A DNA stretch of 11,085 nt from an uncultured Collinsella sp. (GTDB lineage: Bacteria > Actinomycetota > Coriobacteriia > Coriobacteriales > Coriobacteriaceae). Location: the NCBI GenBank assembly GCA_902490365.1, contig CABUDQ010000057.1, positions 1-11,085 on the forward strand, given 5' to 3'. Positions 6,639 through 11,085 of the stretch are shown piece after piece (within the stretch, counting starts at the first letter, position 1; the number at the start of each line of letters is the position of its first letter). The notes below the pieces were generated by a model. That model was not told where the DNA came from. It did no database searches and was given only the letters and a program-made list of their open reading frames with translations. The translations under genes were made by a program, and so were the position numbers.

Positions 6639-7817
6639 ATGAAAAACCGTACGGTTTTTCTTTATATGACGTTCGTTTTTCTGTCGAACTTCAGCACCAT
6701 TTTGTATTTTCTGACGGTTTACCTTGAATTCGTCGGATTCTCGATGGTGGCGATTTCTAGCATGATGATTGCATATCAAGTGAGCAAGTTCATCCTCGAA
6801 GTTCCCACTGGCTATATTGCTGATAGGTTTGGACGAAAGGTGAGCGGCCTCGTTGGCATTGTGGGAATGCTTGGGTACTACGCCGCCCTGCTTCTCGTCC
6901 GATCTCCTCTGCTTTTAATCGGTGCGTTTGCTCTCAAAGGTTTTGCCGTTGCATGTCTGAGCGGATCCATAGAAGCGATTTACATTGACAGCGTCTCTCA
7001 GGACCAGCTCGTAAGACTTAATGTCGTTGAGCGATTTGTTTTCTATGCCTCTTATGCCCTCTCCGCTTGCGTGGGCGGTTTCATTTCGTCCGTCGGTGCA
7101 TATCTCATTGGGCTTTCGGTCGATATCATCACAATGGTGCTGACATTGGTTGTCGTTGTCTGTATTCCTGAGGCGAGAAGAGAGGGCGCTGCGGTGACAC
7201 CTGGGCATGGAATGAGCCCGAGGATGATCGGTGCTGCTATTGCGGGTAATGGCATTCTTCGGTCAGCGTTCATCATGGACTGTTCTCAGGCATTTGCCTT
7301 CGTCGCTCTGGAAGACTTCTTCTCACTGTTACTTGCAGGCCGCGGAATGAATGCCGTCGCTTCGGGCGTGACCATTGCGGTCCAGCTCCTTGCCTCGGCC
7401 TCCATGGGACTTATTGTGCCCTGTGCGATTGCTCATGTCGGCAAGGGCCGCTTTGCGCGTATTTGCGGCATCGTGCGCCTTTTCCTGACAGCTTTGTTTT
7501 TGATTCCCCTTACTCCGGCTAATTTGCTGCCCGTGTTCTATGTGCTGCAGACGGTTGCGTACTCGTTATTTGCTCCAATTAAATACTCAATTTTTCAAAA
7601 AGCAGCCGATTCTTCGATGCGCTGTTCACTGATTTCGGTTCAAAGCCAGATGGTGGCGGTGGGCGCCATCCTTTTCTATCTGTTCAATGCTGCGTTGAGC
7701 AGCATCGCGGGCATTCGAGTCATATTGCTTGTCGCACTCGGAATCTCTTCTTTGGTGTATATCCCCGCGCTCTTTCGTCTTACAAGCCAAAGGACATGGG
7801 TATTTAGACACCGATAA
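6639..7817 (+). CDS. Major facilitator superfamily transporter
   Basis: This is a 392-residue, very hydrophobic protein with about 12 predicted membrane spans, the usual MFS size. The signature between spans 2 and 3 is clear: EVPTGYIADRFGRKVSG from residue 54, matching the G-x-x-x-D-R-x-G-R-[RK] motif. The two halves are joined by a polar loop near residues 190-205 (PEARREGAAVTPGHGM). The ATG at 6639 is chosen because GGAGGG at 6627-6632 lies 6 bases upstream; an upstream in-frame TTG at 6615 would include this ribosome site in the coding region. The substrate is unknown; proteins of this look are often annotated as drug or sugar exporters. It follows the LysR gene, which may regulate it. Codon use is AT-richer than in neighbours (21 of 60 bases G or C at 6661-6720, partly because of membrane-span codons). 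Confidence 0.9.
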   Translation: MKNRTVFLYMTFVFLSNFSTILYFLTVYLEFVGFSMVAISSMMIAYQVSKFILEVPTGYIADRFGRKVSGLVGIVGMLGYYAALLLVRSPLLLIGAFALKGFAVACLSGSIEAIYIDSVSQDQLVRLNVVERFVFYASYALSACVGGFISSVGAYLIGLSVDIITMVLTLVVVVCIPEARREGAAVTPGHGMSPRMIGAAIAGNGILRSAFIMDCSQAFAFVALEDFFSLLLAGRGMNAVASGVTIAVQLLASASMGLIVPCAIAHVGKGRFARICGIVRLFLTALFLIPLTPANLLPVFYVLQTVAYSLFAPIKYSIFQKAADSSMRCSLISVQSQMVAVGAILFYLFNAALSSIAGIRVILLVALGISSLVYIPALFRLTSQRTWVFRHR

Positions 7818-7832
7818 CTTATATATCAACGC

Positions 7833-7866
7833 AATAAACCCGAGCGCGAGGGCGTTTGGGTTTATT
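7833..7866. terminator. Strong terminator between the transporter and ackA copy 1
   Basis: A continuous 15-bp stem with two G-U pairs (7833-7847 with 7852-7866) closes a GAGG loop. The outer part is AATAAACCC/GGGTTTATT, so A and T runs flank the GC core and it can act in either direction. It lies 15 bases after the transporter stop codon and isolates it from ackA copy 1. Confidence 0.85.
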
Positions 7867-7919
7867 ATTGAAACGTATGTAACCTGGCGGCGCCACACCG
7901 CCTGTTAGTAGGGAGACAC

Positions 7920-9098
7920 ATGAACGTTCTGGTCGTCAACGCAGGATCTTCGACCCTTAAGTATCAGGTCATCGATACCAAGTCCCACAAGGTGTCCGCA
8001 AAGGGCTCCTGCGAGCGCGTCTGCTTTACCGGCGGCACTTTCACCCATGCTGCCAACGGCTCCAAGAAGGTGACCGAGAACATCGAGTTCCCCGACCACA
8101 AGGTCGCCATCGAGGTTGTCCTGAAGGACCTCGAGGCCAACGGCGTCAAGATTGAGGGTATCGGCCACCGTATCGTTCAGGGTGGTTGGTACTTTGGCGA
8201 TTCCTCCCTCGTCGACGAGGATGTCCTCGCCAAGATCCGCGAGGTCGCTCCGCTCGCCCCGCTGCACAACAACCCCGAGGCCAACGTTATCGAGTACTGC
8301 CTGGAGCAGTATCCCGACCTGCCCAACGTTACGGTTTACGACACCGCTTTCCACTTCAACATGCCCGAGGTCGCCAAGACTTACGCCCTGCCCAAGGACG
8401 TCTGCGACAAGCTGCACATCCGTAAGTACGGCGCCCACGGCACCAGCTACCGTTACATCTCCAAGAAGGTCGCCGAGATGACCAACGGCGAGGCCCGCAA
8501 GGTCGTCGTGTGCCATATCGGCTCCGGCGCTTCCCTGTGCGCCATCGAGGACGGCAAGTGCATGGACACCACCATGGGCTTGACGCCGCTCGACGGCGTT
8601 ATGATGGGCACCCGCTGCGGCTCCATCGACCCGGCTACCGTGTGCTACCTGCAGCGCGAGGGCGGCTACACCTTCGACGAGGTCGACGAGATGATGAACA
8701 AGAAGTCCGGCCTTTTGGCTGTGACCGGCGGCAAGACCAACGACTGCCGCAACGTCGAGGAGCTCGCTGCCGCTGGCGACCCCGAGGCTCAGCTCGCCTT
8801 CGACATGTTTGTCTACAAGATTGCCGCCAGGGCTGCCGAGATGGCCACTTCTATGTGCGGTATGGACACCCTGGTCTTTACCGCCGGCATCGGCGAGCAC
8901 GCTCCGGCCGTCCGCGCCGGCGTTGCCGACCGCCTGGCCTTTATGGGCGTCAAGATGGATCATGCCCGCAACGCCCTGCGTGGTGACGGCGCTTGGTGCC
9001 TGTCTGCCAAGGATTCCAAGGTCAAGATTTTCGTCATCCCCACGGACGAGGAGTTCATGATCGCTTCCGACGTCGAGCGCATCGTCAACGGCAAGTAA
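7920..9098 (+). CDS. ackA: Acetate kinase, copy 1 (diverged paralogue)
   Basis: Acetate kinase transfers phosphate between acetyl phosphate and ADP, giving acetate and ATP in fermentation. The protein has 392 residues, the usual length, and begins MNVLVVNAGSSTLKY. Catalytic residues known from the Methanosarcina thermophila enzyme are kept by my alignment: N7, R84, H116, D141, H173, R232 and E378. Several usually conserved motifs differ from copy 2: GTSYRY, with Y177 in place of His; HIGSG, with S202 in place of Asn; and TGGKTNDCRN at 269-278 in place of SGISNDARD, one residue longer. The acyl-pocket position is Ala172 in both copies. GGGAG at 7911-7915 precedes the ATG at 7920. A 5-bp inverted repeat (7886-7890 with 7898-7902) lies in the leader; no promoter is clear. 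The gene has its own terminator and is followed by a second acetate kinase and convergent pta. It is probably active, but substrate or nucleotide preference may differ. Confidence 0.93.
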   Translation: MNVLVVNAGSSTLKYQVIDTKSHKVSAKGSCERVCFTGGTFTHAANGSKKVTENIEFPDHKVAIEVVLKDLEANGVKIEGIGHRIVQGGWYFGDSSLVDEDVLAKIREVAPLAPLHNNPEANVIEYCLEQYPDLPNVTVYDTAFHFNMPEVAKTYALPKDVCDKLHIRKYGAHGTSYRYISKKVAEMTNGEARKVVVCHIGSGASLCAIEDGKCMDTTMGLTPLDGVMMGTRCGSIDPATVCYLQREGGYTFDEVDEMMNKKSGLLAVTGGKTNDCRNVEELAAAGDPEAQLAFDMFVYKIAARAAEMATSMCGMDTLVFTAGIGEHAPAVRAGVADRLAFMGVKMDHARNALRGDGAWCLSAKDSKVKIFVIPTDEEFMIASDVERIVNGK

Positions 9099-9109
9099 TT
9101 GCAAGAGGG

Positions 9110-9148
9110 GAGGGGCTGGACGACCGAGCGCCGTTCAGCCCCTCTTTT
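9110..9148 (+). terminator. Rho-independent terminator of ackA copy 1
   Basis: A 13-bp stem with one G-U pair (9110-9122 with 9132-9144, outer part GAGGGGCTG/CAGCCCCTC) closes a 9-base loop and is followed directly by TTTT at 9145-9148. It starts 11 bases after the ackA copy 1 stop codon, so the two kinase genes are probably separate transcripts. Confidence 0.9.
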
Positions 9149-9179
9149 GTGCTCGTTGGGCGATATGCCTGATAGCTAT

Positions 9180-9196
9180 TTATCAAGTTGTGATAA
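9180..9196. promoter_or_regulatory. Palindrome in the ackA copy 2 upstream region, candidate operator
   Basis: TTATCA at 9180-9185 and TGATAA at 9191-9196 are perfect inverted halves around AGTTG. A second, overlapping pair is AAGTT at 9185-9189 and AACTT at 9195-9199. The AT-rich patch 9176-9210 stands out from the GC-rich surroundings and contains a weak promoter pair (TTTATC at 9179-9184 and TATTAA at 9202-9207, 17 apart). A regulator could bind here to control the second kinase. Confidence 0.4.
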
Positions 9197-9262
9197 CTTC
9201 TTATTAACATGCGGCCGCCTTAAGGGGTCTGCGCCGACCGTATCGCACTGCAAAGGAGTCTC

Positions 9263-10441
9263 ATGAACGTACTTGTTGTCAACGCCGGCAGCTCGAGCCT
9301 TAAATATCAGCTTTTGGATACCGATACCCGCGAGGTTTTCGCCAAGGGCAACTGCGAGCGTATCGGCTCGGACATGGGCATCTTTGGCCACTCCGAGAAC
9401 GGTGGTGCCAAGCAGACCGAGGAGACTCCTTTTCCCGATCATCGCTGCGCCATTGCGCGCGTGCTCGAGGAGCTCGAGAAGACCGACTTTACGATCGATG
9501 GCATCGGCCACCGTATCGTTCAGGGTGGCTGGCACTTCGATGATTCCGCGGTCGTCGACGATGAGGTCATGGCTAAGATCCTCGAGGTTGCTCCGCTCGC
9601 CCCGCTGCACAATTACGGCGAGGCCGCGGCAATCGAATATTGCCGCGAGAAGTATCCGGAGCTGCCCAACGTGGCCGTCTTCGACACCTCGTTCCACATG
9701 ACCATGCCCGAGGTCGCCTACACCTACGCGCTGCCCAAGGACGTGTGCGACAAGTACCACGTGCGCAAGTACGGTGCCCACGGCACGAGTCACCGCTATG
9801 AGTGGATGATGGCCAAGGAGATCCTGGGCTCGCGCTGCCACCGCCTGCTCTCGTGCCATTTGGGCAACGGCGCCTCGCTTGCCGCCATCGAGGACGGTGT
9901 ATGCCGCGATACCACGATGGGCCTCACGCCGCTCGACGGCCTGATGATGGGCACCCGTTGTGGTTCCATTGACCCGGCTACCGTGTGCTACCTGCAGCGC
10001 GAGGGCGGCTACAGCTACCAGGAAGTCGATGACATGATGAACAAGCAGTCTGGTCTGCTTGCCATCTCGGGCATCTCCAACGACGCCCGTGACATCCGTA
10101 CGAGCGCCTCCGAGGGCGACGAGCGCTGCCTGCTCGCCTTCGATATGTTCGCCTACAAGGCCATGCAGCAGGCCGGCTCCATGATCGCTTCCATGGCGGG
10201 CGTCGACACCATTACCTTTACCGCCGGCATCGGCGAGAATGACTGGTCGATCCGCAAGGCCTTCTGCGACTGCTTCGAGTGGCTGGGCGTGCGCATCGAC
10301 AACAACAAGAACCGCGAGGCCGTGGGCAACGGTCCGCAGGTCATCAGCGCCGCCGGTTCCGCCGTCACGGTCATGGTCATCCCCACCGACGAGGAATACA
10401 TGATCGCCCACGACGTCGAGCGTCTGACCGCGAATAACTAG
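9263..10441 (+). CDS. ackA: Acetate kinase, copy 2 (canonical form)
   Basis: This second 392-residue acetate kinase carries nearly all canonical family motifs: VLVVNAGSSSLKYQLLD at the N-terminus, GHRIVQGG at 82-89, HGTSHRY at 173-179, CHLGNGASLAAIEDG at 198-212, GTRCGSIDPATV at 230-241, SGISNDARD at 269-277, TAGIGEN at 320-326 and IPTDEEY at 373-379. Catalytic residues N7, R84, H116, D141, H173, R232 and E378 are present. One exception is GAHGTS, where the Methanosarcina enzyme has GFHGTS (Phe179, acetyl-pocket residue). AAAGGAG at 9252-9258 lies 4 bases before the ATG. It has its own AT-rich upstream region and a very strong terminator. It is the better candidate for the main acetate kinase working with Pta, whose gene converges on it from the right. 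Confidence 0.96.
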   Translation: MNVLVVNAGSSSLKYQLLDTDTREVFAKGNCERIGSDMGIFGHSENGGAKQTEETPFPDHRCAIARVLEELEKTDFTIDGIGHRIVQGGWHFDDSAVVDDEVMAKILEVAPLAPLHNYGEAAAIEYCREKYPELPNVAVFDTSFHMTMPEVAYTYALPKDVCDKYHVRKYGAHGTSHRYEWMMAKEILGSRCHRLLSCHLGNGASLAAIEDGVCRDTTMGLTPLDGLMMGTRCGSIDPATVCYLQREGGYSYQEVDDMMNKQSGLLAISGISNDARDIRTSASEGDERCLLAFDMFAYKAMQQAGSMIASMAGVDTITFTAGIGENDWSIRKAFCDCFEWLGVRIDNNKNREAVGNGPQVISAAGSAVTVMVIPTDEEYMIAHDVERLTANN

Positions 10442-10463
10442 TGCGTTCGCTTGCGATTGAACG

Positions 10464-10499
10464 AAAGGCCTCCTGAGCAGCAGCTCAGGAGGCCTTTTT
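10464..10499 (+). terminator. Strong rho-independent terminator of ackA copy 2
   Basis: A perfect 15-bp stem (10464-10478 with 10483-10497, core GGCCTCCTGAGC) closes an AGCA loop, with a T run through 10499. It starts 22 bases after the stop codon. The A run on the left arm would also give it some activity on the minus strand, as a backstop for pta. Confidence 0.95.
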
Positions 10500-10647
10500 G
10501 CTAGCAGGCGGAAATTCCAGTCCCAAAGTGATCATCACCAGTAACGCCTGCGCTCCCAGCAACGACACCCATCCATTCAGATCCTCAGCCCCAGCTCGTA
10601 GCCAAGTCGCCGTCCACTCCAGATTCCTTAGCTGCCACGTAGCGGCA
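10500..10647. other. Intergenic stretch between convergent ackA copy 2 and pta, no gene
   Basis: I see no supported gene, RNA or regulatory site in these 148 bases. A minus-strand frame is open across them and into the adjacent hairpin, ending in the ackA copy 2 terminator, but it has no ribosome site or credible start. The stretch could be decayed coding DNA or part of a dispersed repeat. Confidence 0.4.
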
Positions 10648-10774
10648 GGGACCCTACAGGGTAAAGCTCTGAAAACATTCCGCAGGACGGAGGAAGCCCC
10701 CGCCGCACGTAGTGCGCAGCGGGGGCTTCCGACATGTCCGAGGACGTTTTCAGAGCTTTACCCTGTAGGGTCCC
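10648..10774. repeat. 127-base long-hairpin element with 29-base perfect inverted arms
   Basis: The arms 10648-10676 and 10746-10774 are exact reverse complements over 29 bases (outer end GGGACCCTACAGGGT, inner end CTCTGAAAAC). Inside is a second GC-rich hairpin: 12 bp at 10692-10703 with 10719-10730 (GGAAGCCCCCGC/GCGGGGGCTTCC), then a CA bulge, then 5 bp around a GTA loop. Short 3-bp and 4-bp stems (10679-10681 with 10742-10744, 10685-10688 with 10736-10739) link the two. I count about 53 pairs in all. Each arm also contains its own small palindrome, ACCCT/AGGGT. It lies 15 bases past the pta stop codon. It may serve as a pta terminator, but no T tract follows on either strand, and the size is far beyond a normal terminator. 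A MITE-like repeat or a structured RNA are alternatives. No matching target duplication flanks it. Confidence 0.85.
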
Positions 10775-10789
10775 GAGGGGATACGTCCG

Positions 10790-11085
10790 CTACTCAGCCA
10801 TCTGAGCCTGGACAGCGGTGATGGCCACGACACCCACGATGTCGTCGGCAGAGCAGCCGCGCGAAAGGTCGTTAACCGGCTTGGCGATGCCCTGCAGGAT
10901 GGGGCCGTAAGCGTCGGCGCCAGCGAAGCGCTGAACCAGCTTGTAGCCGATGTTGCCGGCCTCGAGGTCGGGGAACACGAGCACGTTGGCCTTGCCGGCA
11001 ACGGAGGAGCCGGGAGCCTTGAGCTGGGCGACGGTGGGGACGATAGCGGCATCGAGCTGCAGGTCGCCGTCGATGGCGAGCTCGG
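10790..11085 (-). CDS. pta: Phosphate acetyltransferase, C-terminal part (cut by window edge)
   Basis: Pta interconverts acetyl-CoA and acetyl phosphate, the step before acetate kinase. The frame enters at the right edge and ends with TAG at 10790-10792, giving 97 visible residues. The tail is highly characteristic: VFPDLEAGNIGYKLVQRF, then GPILQGIAKPVNDLSRGCSA followed by DDIVGVVAITAVQAQ, matching the C-terminus of the PTA_PTB domain. No start is visible; the GTG at 10984 is an internal codon, and the frame is open above it. The gene converges with ackA copy 2, unlike the common pta-ackA operon, so the two enzymes are separately transcribed here. The long hairpin at 10648-10774 lies just past its stop codon. 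Confidence 0.95.
   Translation of the reverse strand, partial: ELAIDGDLQLDAAIVPTVAQLKAPGSSVAGKANVLVFPDLEAGNIGYKLVQRFAGADAYGPILQGIAKPVNDLSRGCSADDIVGVVAITAVQAQMAE

Noticed and set aside
7905..9104. Long minus-strand open frame of about 400 codons opposite ackA copy 1 (and a similar one opposite copy 2)
   Set aside because: These are mirror frames caused by strong third-position GC bias. Their Val/Gly/Asp-rich translations have no family features, while the plus strand encodes clear acetate kinases.
9188..9209. Rex-type redox site upstream of ackA copy 2 (TTGTGA and TTAACA half-sites)
   Set aside because: The halves span 22 bases with 10 between them, whereas Rex sites are about 18-base palindromes. 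The match is not good enough to name the regulator.
10500..10745. Open minus-strand frame running through the long hairpin and the intergenic stretch to a stop in the ackA copy 2 terminator
   Set aside because: It has no ribosome site or plausible start, crosses two hairpin structures and shows no recognisable domain. The plus-strand frame at 10498-10821 over the same DNA is equally unconvincing, as it runs through a terminator T run and into pta.
10648..10774. CRISPR repeat or tracrRNA-like unit, because the right arm begins GTTTTCAGAGC, which recalls type II repeats
   Set aside because: There is only one copy in each orientation, as perfect inverted arms, with no spacer periodicity and no cas gene in the window. 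A tracrRNA anti-repeat would normally be an imperfect match to a repeat array elsewhere.
10636..10790. Target-site duplication around the long hairpin, which would prove a transposon
   Set aside because: Bases just outside the arms (GCGGCA on the left, GAGGGG on the right) do not match, and no transposase gene is present.

Overview
The window looks like chromosomal DNA from a high-GC actinobacterium of the class Coriobacteriia, most likely Collinsella or a close relative. The basis is strongly GC-rich codon use in the housekeeping genes, GGAGG-type ribosome sites, GC-rich hairpin terminators and the general look of the proteins (inference; no search was run). It is mostly an ordinary housekeeping region with a fermentation locus at its right end.

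Layout, left to right. Positions 1-305 hold no gene, only two terminator-like hairpins in AT-rich DNA. A minus-strand unit (306-1325) encodes a YegS/LCB5-type lipid kinase followed by a 30-residue single-span membrane protein that lies just downstream and shares its ribosome site with the kinase stop codon. Divergent from it, a plus-strand run encodes ribonuclease D, a YugP-type membrane zinc peptidase, the two subunits of exonuclease VII (xseA, xseB) and a HIT-family nucleotide hydrolase. A LysR-type regulator and a major facilitator transporter follow (5629-7817), with visibly lower GC than their neighbours. They end at a strong 15-bp-stem terminator.

The right end is the acetate branch of fermentation: two complete, tandem, 392-residue acetate kinase genes (7920-9098 and 9263-10441), each with its own terminator, and the 3' end of a convergent phosphate acetyltransferase gene (pta, 10790 to the right edge). 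Pta makes acetyl phosphate from acetyl-CoA and AckA converts it to acetate and ATP. The second kinase carries nearly all canonical motifs. The first has changes in several conserved motifs while keeping the catalytic residues. Both have Ala where the Methanosarcina enzyme has the acyl-pocket Phe.

The most unusual DNA is at 10648-10774, between ackA copy 2 and pta: a 127-base element with perfect 29-base inverted arms around a second GC-rich hairpin, so nearly the whole element can fold on itself. It may be a very large terminator, a MITE-like repeat or a structured RNA; sequence alone does not decide. I found no tRNA, rRNA, CRISPR array, transposase or defence system, and no convincing new multi-gene system. 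The best leads are the long hairpin, the diverged acetate kinase pair and the small membrane protein coupled to the lipid kinase.
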